Notes under the pieces: model-generated | Seen by the model: the letters and a program-made list of their open reading frames with translations, nothing else | Databases searched by the model: none | Told to the model about the DNA's origin: nothing | Assembly (NCBI RefSeq): GCF_015207425.1 | Contig: NZ_JADEWZ010000001.1 | Location: forward strand, 186,001-250,000 | Reading direction: 5' to 3' | From: Lusitaniella coriacea LEGE 07157 | Lineage (GTDB): Bacteria > Cyanobacteriota > Cyanobacteriia > Cyanobacteriales > Spirulinaceae | DNA length: 64,000 nt | Shown here: positions 54,607-62,981 of the stretch, piece by piece | Numbering within the stretch: position 1 is the stretch's first letter | How the letters are laid out: each line of letters starts with the position of its first letter | Program-made: the position numbers and the translations under genes

Positions 54607-55347
54607 ATGATGAATGGCTTGAGTTTACTGAGGAAACGGCTGCTGAATTCAAAACAATTGTTTAAAAAACAAGCTGAACCAGATACCGGATTTACACTAA
54701 TTGAGGTGTTAGTAGTAATTGTTATTGTTGGTATTTTGGCGGCTATTCTGTCACCAAGTTGGCTGCGATTTGTGAACCAGCGTAAGGTGAATGCTATTAA
54801 TAATGAGATTTTTCGGGCAATCCAGGAAGCGCAGAGTAAAGCAAAGGCGACGAATAGAAGCTATAGCGTAAGTTTCCGAACAAATAATCGCATCCCGGAG
54901 ATTGCGGTTTATCCGGCTGGGTATTTTGAGATCAATCAGAACATAGAGTTCAGGTTCGATCCTTATATTGGTCAGTTTAAAGGTTGGAAGCCTTTAGGAG
55001 AAGAGGCATCACTGCAACCAGGACAGGTGGTTTTGGGTGCAAACTTTGATGGAGTCAATAAAATTACGGGAAGTCAATTAGTTTTTGCTCGCAAGCCAAC
55101 GAATTATAACGATAAGCCGCAGACAATTACATTCGACCATACAGGCATTTTAGATCCGGCAGTGGGTCCTAATTTGGGGACGGGTACGAATCCAGATGGA
55201 ATTATTATTACGGTGGCGGAACCGAAGGGAAAAGAAAATAATACGAATTATAATCAACCGATTGAGGGTACTAAGCGTTGCGTGAAGGTTAAAACATTGT
55301 TGGGAGCGTTGGAGATGGCGGAGGGGAAGGATTGCGAGAAGTCTTAA
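54607..55347 (+). CDS. GspH/FimT-like pseudopilin of the hps locus
   Basis: 246 residues. GFTLIEVLVVIVIVGILAAILSPSWLRFVNQRKV is the most canonical prepilin N-terminus of the three, and the following NAINNEIFRAIQEAQSKAKATNRSYSVSF block is typical of GspH/FimT-type minor pseudopilins. It may correspond to HpsD by order, which I cannot confirm. AGGGGA sits 5-6 nt upstream of the ATG. The gene stops 3 bp from the convergent dehydratase gene; there is no terminator between them. Confidence 0.75.
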   Translation: MMNGLSLLRKRLLNSKQLFKKQAEPDTGFTLIEVLVVIVIVGILAAILSPSWLRFVNQRKVNAINNEIFRAIQEAQSKAKATNRSYSVSFRTNNRIPEIAVYPAGYFEINQNIEFRFDPYIGQFKGWKPLGEEASLQPGQVVLGANFDGVNKITGSQLVFARKPTNYNDKPQTITFDHTGILDPAVGPNLGTGTNPDGIIITVAEPKGKENNTNYNQPIEGTKRCVKVKTLLGALEMAEGKDCEKS

Positions 55348-55350
55348 GGT

Positions 55351-56316
55351 TTACAGCAGCGATAAGACGTGTTTCAGGGCAACATTGCCTCCACTAATGA
55401 TAATTCCTATTTTGGAGCCTTCTGCTTGGATGTAGCCTTCGAGGAGTGCGGTTGCAGCTAAAGCACCTGTGGGCTCGACGACAATTTTCAGGCGTTCCCA
55501 GAGAAAAAACATGGTGCGGATAAGTGCGTCATCGGGAACGGCAACCATGTCATCGACGTAATGCAGAACGAGGGGAAAGGTGAGATCCCCTAGGCTGGGG
55601 GTTCTTGCGCCGTCGGCGATGGTGTTGGGGTTGTGTACGGTTTGTAGGGTTTTAGTGTGGAAGGAGCGCGTAGCATCGTCTCCGGCGAGGGGTTCTACGC
55701 CTATGATGCGACAATGGGGAGAGAGGGTTTTGGTCGCGATCGCGCACCCACTGAGTAAACCACCTCCACCACAGCACACGAGGAGCATATCGAGTTCTCC
55801 GACTGCTTCAATTAATTCCTTAGCTGTCGTTCCTTGTCCGGCGATGATGTGGGGATGGTTATAGGGGGGAATGAGGGTTAAGCCGCGTTCTTGGGACAGT
55901 GTGCTGGCAATTTCTTCCCGTACCGCGATCGCGCGATTGTAGAGAATAATTTCTGCACCGTAATCTCGCGTTGCTGCAATCTTAACCCCTGGCGCATCTT
56001 GAGGCATCACAATTGTAGTGGGAATCCCCAACAAACTGCCTGCAAGGGCAATTGCTTGGGCGTGATTGCCCGATGAATAGGTCAGTACGCCTTGTTTTTT
56101 CTGTTCGGAAGAGAGTTGAGAAAGGGCGTTATAGGCACCGCGAAATTTAAAAGACCCCGCCCGTTGAAAGTTTTCGCACTTAAAAAAAACCTCAGCTCGA
56201 ACGCGCGAATTAACCGTTCTAGAGGTCATCACCGGAGTTTGATTGGCAACCCCCTTTAAGCGCTCTGAAGCAGCTTGGATGTCCTGGTAGGTTACTTGTG
56301 CGAGAGAATCGGGCAT
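55351..56316 (-). CDS. PLP-dependent serine/threonine dehydratase
   Basis: 321 residues. Fold-type II PLP enzyme: the Schiff-base Lys lies in GSFKFRGAYNAL, the phosphate-binding loop is CCGGGGLLSG, and SSGNHAQAIALAG is also conserved. The length lacks the ACT regulatory domain of biosynthetic IlvA, so it is catabolic threonine dehydratase/serine racemase-like. It deaminates serine or threonine to 2-oxoacids, or racemises serine. Leftward, convergent with the hps genes. Confidence 0.87.
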   Translation of the reverse strand: MPDSLAQVTYQDIQAASERLKGVANQTPVMTSRTVNSRVRAEVFFKCENFQRAGSFKFRGAYNALSQLSSEQKKQGVLTYSSGNHAQAIALAGSLLGIPTTIVMPQDAPGVKIAATRDYGAEIILYNRAIAVREEIASTLSQERGLTLIPPYNHPHIIAGQGTTAKELIEAVGELDMLLVCCGGGGLLSGCAIATKTLSPHCRIIGVEPLAGDDATRSFHTKTLQTVHNPNTIADGARTPSLGDLTFPLVLHYVDDMVAVPDDALIRTMFFLWERLKIVVEPTGALAATALLEGYIQAEGSKIGIIISGGNVALKHVLSLL

Positions 56317-56326
56317 CTTCAGTTAA

Positions 56327-56377
56327 CAATTGCCAATTACCAGTTACCAATTTAAATGCGTAACAGCTTACCCTGTC
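56327..56377. repeat. Composite dispersed repeat, copy R5
   Basis: Heptamers AATTACC AGTTACC lead into AATTTAAATGCGTAACAGCTTACCCTG, the same closing block found in R1, R3, R4 and, inverted, R7. It lies between the dehydratase start and the HD-protein stop. Confidence 0.65.
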
Positions 56378-56453
56378 GTATCGCAACACTGCCTTAATCT
56401 TGTCCTGTTTGCAGCAAAAGCGAAGTAACCTCTCTGAATTTCGATCTCACAAA

Positions 56454-57308
56454 CTACGCTGCGGCTGATTTACGATCTTGTTCGTGTTCGATGCGGAAAA
56501 CCGTGGCGTAGAGATTGGCTAAAATTTGCTTCCCTGACTGCGTGACGTTCAAGTGCGTCAATGCCGTCGGTAAGTAGGGATGGACGGCGTTCCAATAAAA
56601 GCTGGGATATTTGGTGCGTAAATCTCCGGGGGTTTTGTAGCCCAAGATTTTGTTGGTTCCCATTTCTTCAAATTCGTAGAAAAGCGCGGGAATTTTCTGT
56701 AAATAGCGCGGATCGCTCAGTTGACCGATGAGATCGGCTGCTCTGACCAAACCGGGATAATTTTCTGTGTCCTTGTGATCCTCATCGGCGGGAACGGGAA
56801 ATCGAGTCAGTTCGATATTTTCCTTTAGCATTTCAGCGTCAATGAGTTTGTGACCGCCAAACCGTTCCTGGACGAATAATTTTCCGCGATCGACGTGATA
56901 GGGAGCCATACAAGCATCGCTTGCGCCGGGGGGAGTGTGCATCATTTCATTGCCGACTCCGGTGGCATACAATCCTTTCCGCGCGCGATCGGCTTGGCAC
57001 ACGCCCCGAACGTACCCGATATCGTGACAAAGCAAAGAGATTTGAAAGTGTAACCAGTCTTCGCAACTAACCCCTCCTTCTTGTATGTGGCGACCTCGGA
57101 GAACTTCTTGACCGACGAGGGTTACAAAAATCGTATGTTCGACGTTGTGATAAAGAGCATCGCTGTTAGCAATGTTCTCTAATGCCATCCCTGCCGCCCA
57201 AGCGATAATTTCTGCATACTCGGATTTCAAACCGCCATAGGTTCGGCGGTAGCCGTCAGTCAGTTGTTTGATTAAGTTGTCAATGAGAAGGTTGGTGGAC
57301 AGAAACAT
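56454..57308 (-). CDS. HD-domain metal-dependent phosphohydrolase
   Basis: 284 residues. The HD pair is LLCHDIGY, with an upstream His near ALYHNVEHT and further metal ligands later (AADLIGQ). The family hydrolyses cyclic nucleotides or other phosphoesters, and this is the cyanobacterial form with long C-terminal helices. The ATG at 57308 is taken rather than a TTG at 57347. Single transcript; substrate unknown. Confidence 0.8.
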   Translation of the reverse strand: MFLSTNLLIDNLIKQLTDGYRRTYGGLKSEYAEIIAWAAGMALENIANSDALYHNVEHTIFVTLVGQEVLRGRHIQEGGVSCEDWLHFQISLLCHDIGYVRGVCQADRARKGLYATGVGNEMMHTPPGASDACMAPYHVDRGKLFVQERFGGHKLIDAEMLKENIELTRFPVPADEDHKDTENYPGLVRAADLIGQLSDPRYLQKIPALFYEFEEMGTNKILGYKTPGDLRTKYPSFYWNAVHPYLPTALTHLNVTQSGKQILANLYATVFRIEHEQDRKSAAA

Positions 57309-57435
57309 GGTTGCCGTTTTACAACGTTGAGGTTCTGAGAGAGGCAAAGTTTTTTTTGGGAATTCAGATGGGAATGAAAATGTTTAACCTTTTTTATTAT
57401 TGTATGCTCTCAAGCTGGAAAATAGGGAGCAGGAG

Positions 57436-57650
57436 ACAGTTATAGCAGCAAGCAATCAGCCGTCAGCCGTCAGCCGTCAGCTATCAGCCAAAACCTTACT
57501 ATTTCCAGCTTGTCGCTTTGTGCAATGTTCCAACTTTAATGCGTCGTGCTATATTCTCTCACCCCGTCACCCCATCCCCCCGTCACCCCATCTCCGCGTC
57601 TCCCACTCTCCGCGTCTCCCCATCACCGTTTCCCCGTGTCAATCTTCCCC
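57436..57650. repeat. Composite dispersed repeat, copy R6
   Basis: Heptamers CAGCCGT x3 (57459-57482), then AAACCTTACTATTTCCAGCTTGTCGC (matching the inverse of 60330-60365), then CACCCCGTCACCCC/CCCCGTC tracts to 57650. Its last part overlaps the coding end of the response regulator at 57583. Confidence 0.7.
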
Positions 57651-58032
57651 CGTCCTCCCAGTTCAAAATTTCTGCGACCTGTCGAGCAAGAGTAACGGGT
57701 TTGAAGGGTTTCGCGATCGCGCCCATCACGCCTAACCCATCGAAACGTTGCAATTCATTGGGTTGTACCTTCGCCGTGAGCAGAATGACTGGAATGTGTT
57801 GCGTTTCTTGTTGTTCTTGAAGGCGTTTGAAGGTGGCAACGCCGTCCATATCGGGCATCATCACATCGAGCAAAATTGCATCGGGTTGTTGAGTTTTAGC
57901 AATTTTCAATCCATCTTGACCGCAGCACGCGATCGCGACAGTCCAATCCCCAAGGGTTTCAAGGGCGAGTTGGACGACCTCTCGAATGTCTTCGTCATCG
58001 TCAATAATCAAAATCTGTTTAACCCGCGTCAT
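57583..58032 (-). CDS. Single-domain response regulator with a repeat-derived tail
   Basis: 149 residues. A complete receiver (ILIIDDDEDIREVV, phospho-acceptor Asp in AILLDVMMPDMDG, Lys in AIAKPF) fills residues 1-125. The last ~22 residues (GGRLTRGNGDGETRRVGDAEMG) are not receiver-like: they are encoded by the CCCCGTC dispersed repeat read backwards. The gene begins within the end of the hybrid kinase gene (14 bp overlap), so it likely receives phosphate from that system. Confidence 0.87.
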   Translation of the reverse strand: MTRVKQILIIDDDEDIREVVQLALETLGDWTVAIACCGQDGLKIAKTQQPDAILLDVMMPDMDGVATFKRLQEQQETQHIPVILLTAKVQPNELQRFDGLGVMGAIAKPFKPVTLARQVAEILNWEDGGRLTRGNGDGETRRVGDAEMG

Positions 58033-60123
58033 TGCGATTTTCCTCTTTGCCTTGCACCACGCGATCGAGAAGCGCGATCGCGCGTTGCTCGAATTGCTCT
58101 GGGGTAATGCAACCTTTGGTTAAAAAAACCGTTTGTCCCAATCTCAGCCGTTCTCGTTCGCCATCCTCTAAATCCTTGGATGTGTAGACCACTAAAGGGA
58201 CGTAACACAAAGCATTATGCTGACGCAACCAGTCTACAACGGCAAAACCATCGTACTGTGGCAAAATTAAATCGAGAACAAGCAAATCTGGCATGATTTG
58301 CTGACTCAATTGAATAGCTTCCCGTCCCGTTTGTGCGTGATAGGTTTCAATTCCGTGGCGCTCGAACAGGGTAATTAGCACTTGAGCGAGATCCACATCA
58401 TCTTCAACAATTAACACGCGAGTTTGCCGATTTTTCTTGCGCAGGGAGCGTTCTAGGGCTTGGAACAGCAAGTGTTCGTCTGGGGGTTTAACAATCCAAT
58501 CGTCAACTCCGTCGGGGGGTGCTTCCCTTGCATCGGGCAAAATTCCACTGAGAATAATTGCCGGAATATTTTTGGTATTAATCTGTGCTTTGAGTGCCTC
58601 TAGGGTTTCCCAGCCATTCATTTGGGGCATCATCAGATTGAGTAAAATGGCATCTGGTTGATACTGGGCGGCTTGTTGCAGGGCTTCTTGACCGGATTCG
58701 ACCGCGATCGCGCGATAATTTTGTCGTTCGAGCAGATTTTTTAACACAGCACGCACGGATGCATCATCATCGCAAATTAGAATTAACGGATGGTTTGAAT
58801 TCGCGGGAACCCTCTTAACTGCCGAAACTTCTTTTGCTTCTGGGACGAGGTTGAGGGCGACAGGAAGGGCGACAAAAAACGCACTGCCTTCCCCCATCGT
58901 GCTTTCTGCCCAAATTCGTCCCCCGTGGTGTTGGACGATGCTGCGACAAACTGCCAAACCCAACCCCGTACCGCCTTTGCTGCGAGAATCCGACGCATCT
59001 ACTTGCTCGAAGCGGTTGAATATCTTTTCTAACTTATCTGGGGGAATGCCGCGACCGCAATCCTTGACTTTAAAACACAGCATTTCCGCTTCGCCCGGAG
59101 AGTTCGTTCGCTTGGCACTCAACTCAATTGTGTCCCCTGGGGCAGAAAATTTAATGGCGTTACTGAGTAAATTCGTGAGAACTTGGACGATGCGATCGCG
59201 ATCGACAAACAAACGAAGGGAAAGAGGGGAAACAGAGAGGGAAATACTGGCTTCTTGCATCAGGGGTTGCATCGCCTCAACGGAAATGCGCATTAAGTTC
59301 GCCGCATCGCACTCTTGGGGAGTCATTGCAACTTTACCTGATTCAATCCGTTCGATATCGAGCATATCGTTAATTAATCGAACCAAACGCTCGGAATTTT
59401 TTGCCGCAATTGGAGCATTCGCTGGGCTTTTTCAGGGCGTTCGCTTAGAACGCCACTGGCAAGGAGGTCTAAGGCACCAAGGATTGAAGTCAAGGGGGTG
59501 CGCAGTTCGTGGCTGACTACCGAAATAAATTCATCTTTGAGTCGTTCGACTTCCCGGCGATCGCTGATATCAATGCAAGAACTGATATAACCGCTAAATC
59601 GACCGTCGGAGGTGAATTTGGGTTTTCCCGTATCCAATATCCAACGATATTCCCCATCCGCGCGCCGGAGGCGATATTCCATTTGAAATACTTGACGTTT
59701 CTCGAAGGCGGTGGTGTAGGTTGCCAAGCAAGATTCGAGATCGTTGGGATGTATGCCTTTTGTCCATCCTTGCCCTTGTTCTTGTTCGAGGGTACGTCCG
59801 GTGAAGATCAACCAACTTTGATTGAAAAAGATACAGTCGCCCTTTTCATCGGAGATCCACAGTAAAACGGGGGCGCTGTCTGCGATCGCGCGGAATTGAG
59901 CCAATTGTTCGTCCTGGGAGGGCTGGGCAGAATTAAGCCAATCGGCTGGGCGAGTCAGGAGAATCAGCGCGATCGCGCCGGGGAATAACGCGATCGCGAA
60001 TAATCCAACTTCAAATAGGATCGAGCGCTCTGGCAACGACAACAGCAATCCCAGTAATCCCAAGGGGACGAGCGCGATCGCGCCCAATCTAACCTTAATG
60101 TTTTGCCCGACACTCCTACTCAT
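58019..60123 (-). pseudogene. Hybrid sensor histidine kinase with a 1-nt frameshift
   Basis: The upstream part (60123-59374) encodes two membrane helices, a PAS domain and HisKA with VSHELRTPLTSILGALDLL. The downstream part (59386-58019) continues with VRLINDMLDIERIESGKVAM, a HATPase domain (GRGIPPDKLEKIFNRFEQVD, GGTGLGLAVC) and two receivers (CDDDASV and VEDDVDL). The two frames join if one T is restored near 59410 (GCAATTGG read as GCAATTTGG), giving MLQIAAKNSERLVRLIND as in relatives. Full length would be about 700 residues: a TM-PAS-HisKA-HATPase-REC-REC kinase. Either a recent loss or a sequencing error. Confidence 0.85.
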
Positions 60124-60224
60124 AAACCCCTCAACCCGGAAAAGAATCTATGCTAGCAATTCTTCGATGGAAATATAGCGCTAAATTAGAGGCGCGATCG
60201 CGTGCCAGATATTTCGATTGATGT

Positions 60225-60380
60225 GGGATAAGCTGTTACGCATTTAAATTACGCCTGATGTGAACGCCCTAAAACCCTTGCTAGGAAAAGGGGAGAGTAA
60301 GAAGAAATCACCGCAGAGTAGGAGATTCCGAAAAGCGACAAGCTAGAAATAGCAAGGTTTTGGTTGATAGCTGATAGCTT
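60225..60380. repeat. Composite dispersed repeat, copy R7 (inverted order)
   Basis: It starts with the inverse of the closing block (GATAAGCTGTTACGCATTTAAAT), then TTACGCCTGATGTGAACGCCCTAAAACCCTTGCTAGG as in R1/R2, then GAGTAAGAAGAAATCACCGCAGAGTA as in R2, then the inverse of the R6 segment, and ends in TTGATAGCTGATAGCTTA, whose last bases lie in the stop codon of the next leftward gene. Confidence 0.7.
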
Positions 60381-62688
60381 ACAAATCCTTCGCCAAAATG
60401 CGCTCCCCTCCTTCTATTTTCGCCCGCTCTAATAACTGTATGGCAGCGCGATACAAATGGCTTCGATCTTTCCCATCGCGAGGATATTCAACCAAACCCG
60501 CACTAAATGTCACCGCTAAGGGCGTTTCTTGGGCGGGGAGAAAGGACTCTCGGCGCAGGAGATCGAGCAACTCGGCAACTCGGCGATTGCCTTCCTGACA
60601 GGTCATACCGTACATTCCCACCGCAAAAACCGCGCCACCCCATCGCGCGACAATCTCTTCTTTTGGGAAAAGCTGCTGGAGCAATTGTCCCAATCGAACG
60701 AGGACGCGATCGCCCGTGCTATAGCCGTATTGATTGTTAATGCGATCGAGTCCATCCACATCGAGAAGGGCAAGACAGCAGGGCTGACGGTAGCGTTCGG
60801 CGCGTTGCAGCAATGGATTGAAGGTGGATGAGAATTTGCGACGATTGGCAAGATTTGTCAAAGGATCGATTTCGCTGCGATTTCGCAGGAGGCGCGATCG
60901 CTCCAAGCGATTGAGAATGCGAGTCACGAGTTCTGGTTCGACAATGGGTTTGCTGACATAATCATCTGCTCCGACTTCAAAGACGCGCTTCATGATTTTT
61001 GCATCGGTGTGAGCGGTGAGAAACAAAATTGGCAATCCCGCCCACCGCGAGTCATTGCGAGCAACTTGGCACAATTCAAGACCGTTGACCTGGGGCATTT
61101 CTATATCCAAAATCAATAAATCTGGTGCGGTTGCTTCCAGGACGGGTAAAAAGTCGAGGGGGCTTTCTAGGGTGACAACTTTCAGACCCCAAGGTTTCAG
61201 GAGTGCGGCTAGGGTTGTGAGGATCTGGAGGTCGTCATCGACAACCATCACCGTTGCTTCTGTACCGCGGGACGCGCGTTGGATCGCTTGGGCAACAGTT
61301 TCTAGGAGTTGAGCGGGAGAGAGAGAATTTTCCACGAAAAATCGCCCTCCCGCACGAGCGACTTTGACGCGATCGCGCAGGCTATCTTGATGGGTGAGAA
61401 CCAAGGCGGGAATCGGGGGTTTGCAAGCATTGAGTTCTTCTAGCAAACTCAGATCGCTATCGCTCGCGCTGCCTTTCGAGAGATCGAGCAACACGCCATC
61501 GGGACGGTTTGTATTTAACCCTTCTCGGACAACAGTTGTATTTTCTGCGATCGCGCCCTGCAAGCCCCAATTTTCTGCCTCCCGCATCCAAACCCTTGCC
61601 CGATCTGACTCTGCGGTGACAATCGATAGCACGGGGCGTTTTGGGGTGGAGGGTTGCGAAAAGTCTGTGGGATGTGCTTTCTGCAAGCAGGCGTGTAGGT
61701 TAGCAACTGTGGTTTGGAGAGTTTGCTTTTGTTGGCGGTCGATCGGTTTTTTTCCCTGCAAGAGGCGTTCGATTTCTTTGGCAAGGCGAGAACCTTCATC
61801 GAGATTGAAGACCCCTAAAGACCCCGCTAATTGATGCGCCGCGATCGCGGCGGCATCTCGCAAGTCCTCATCCCAATGATTTTCTGAGAGTGCTTGGGTT
61901 GCTCGTTGGATCGTTGCGAGGCGAGTTTGGGATTTTTCTTGGACGCGCTGCCAAATGGCTTCGAGCTTCCCGTTGGCTTTATGAGCGGTTTTTTTGCTCT
62001 GAGGCATTGGGGTAACTGGGGGTTTGAGGCGATATCCCATGCCGTAGATCGTTTCGATAGGATCTTCCAACAAGTTTGCTGCCTTCAGTTTCATTCGTAA
62101 CCCTTTAATGTGGGAGGTTACCGTGTCTTCTCCGGGGAAGGTTTCTAGGGACCAAAGGCGATCGAGAATTTCCCCTCGACTGAAAATGCGGTGGCGATTG
62201 CGCAGAAAGAGTTCTAGCAGGCTGTATTCTTTGGGGGTTAAGGGAATCCCTTGATGGTTGTGGGTGACTTCGCAGTTACTGGGGTCGAGTTTGAGGTTCC
62301 CCCAGGTGAGAATGGGAGGCAATTCCGTACTTCCCCGTCGCAGAAGCGCGCGAACGCGAGCGAGCAATTCTTGGGTGTCAAAGGGTTTGGTCACATAATC
62401 GTCGGCTCCTGCATCCAACCCTTCCACTTTGTAGGTGCTGTTATCTTGAGCGGTTAACAGGAGAATGGGGACGCTTAAACCGCGCGATCGCAATTGCTGA
62501 CAGAAGGCAATGCCATCGAGTCTGGGCAAAACCACATCGAGTAAAATCAAGTCGTAGGTGCAGGCTTCCACCAGTTCCCATCCCGCTTGACCGTCGGCGG
62601 CAATATCCACGGTATAGTGCTGTTCGCTCAGTACCCTATCCAGCATTTGAGCGACTAATTCATCATCTTCAACAATCAGAATTCTCAT
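60379..62688 (-). CDS. Multidomain regulator: REC-wHTH-Hpt-REC-REC-GGDEF
   Basis: 769 residues. Order: receiver (1-120, acceptor Asp in LILLDVVLP, Lys in VTKPF), OmpR-type winged helix (about 128-225), Hpt-like helix bundle (about 270-335, IAAHQLAGSLG), a weak receiver (about 350-470; acidic pair missing but LLDLS kept), a full receiver (about 478-600, VVDDDLQ, LILDIEMP, SKPI) and a GGDEF-like domain (about 615-765). In the last, the GGDEF loop reads GGAVF, so cyclic-di-GMP synthesis is unlikely. This combines a DNA-binding regulator with relay parts, as in cyanobacterial PatA-like or phytochrome-linked regulators. It starts the cluster 57583-62688. Confidence 0.85.
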   Translation of the reverse strand: MRILIVEDDELVAQMLDRVLSEQHYTVDIAADGQAGWELVEACTYDLILLDVVLPRLDGIAFCQQLRSRGLSVPILLLTAQDNSTYKVEGLDAGADDYVTKPFDTQELLARVRALLRRGSTELPPILTWGNLKLDPSNCEVTHNHQGIPLTPKEYSLLELFLRNRHRIFSRGEILDRLWSLETFPGEDTVTSHIKGLRMKLKAANLLEDPIETIYGMGYRLKPPVTPMPQSKKTAHKANGKLEAIWQRVQEKSQTRLATIQRATQALSENHWDEDLRDAAAIAAHQLAGSLGVFNLDEGSRLAKEIERLLQGKKPIDRQQKQTLQTTVANLHACLQKAHPTDFSQPSTPKRPVLSIVTAESDRARVWMREAENWGLQGAIAENTTVVREGLNTNRPDGVLLDLSKGSASDSDLSLLEELNACKPPIPALVLTHQDSLRDRVKVARAGGRFFVENSLSPAQLLETVAQAIQRASRGTEATVMVVDDDLQILTTLAALLKPWGLKVVTLESPLDFLPVLEATAPDLLILDIEMPQVNGLELCQVARNDSRWAGLPILFLTAHTDAKIMKRVFEVGADDYVSKPIVEPELVTRILNRLERSRLLRNRSEIDPLTNLANRRKFSSTFNPLLQRAERYRQPCCLALLDVDGLDRINNQYGYSTGDRVLVRLGQLLQQLFPKEEIVARWGGAVFAVGMYGMTCQEGNRRVAELLDLLRRESFLPAQETPLAVTFSAGLVEYPRDGKDRSHLYRAAIQLLERAKIEGGERILAKDL

Positions 62689-62981
62689 GACAGTTCGTTA
62701 CCGCCTGTCATTCAGGAATAAGGGTTTTGTTATAGAAAAATGGGGTATTGTTCAATTGATTTGCGAGCTGAAAACAATAAGCTTTCAAGCGTTACAAAAA
62801 TCTACAATACCAAGAATTCAAAAGGGGTTTTTTCAAAAAGGATACAAACGACTCGCGCCCAATTTTTCGGATTGGGAACGAGTTTCTGCGGTTTTAATCG
62901 AGAAAGTTACTCAAACCCACCGCAATGGGTAGAAGTCGTACTTGCCTCGATTGACGTAGGTTCCCACCGCTCAATTTAACA

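Noticed and set aside
57436-57660. Regular short repeats that could be read as a CRISPR array
   Set aside because: Units are 7-8 bp with no unique spacers and no cas genes nearby; they match heptamer and CCCCGTC tracts dispersed elsewhere in the window.
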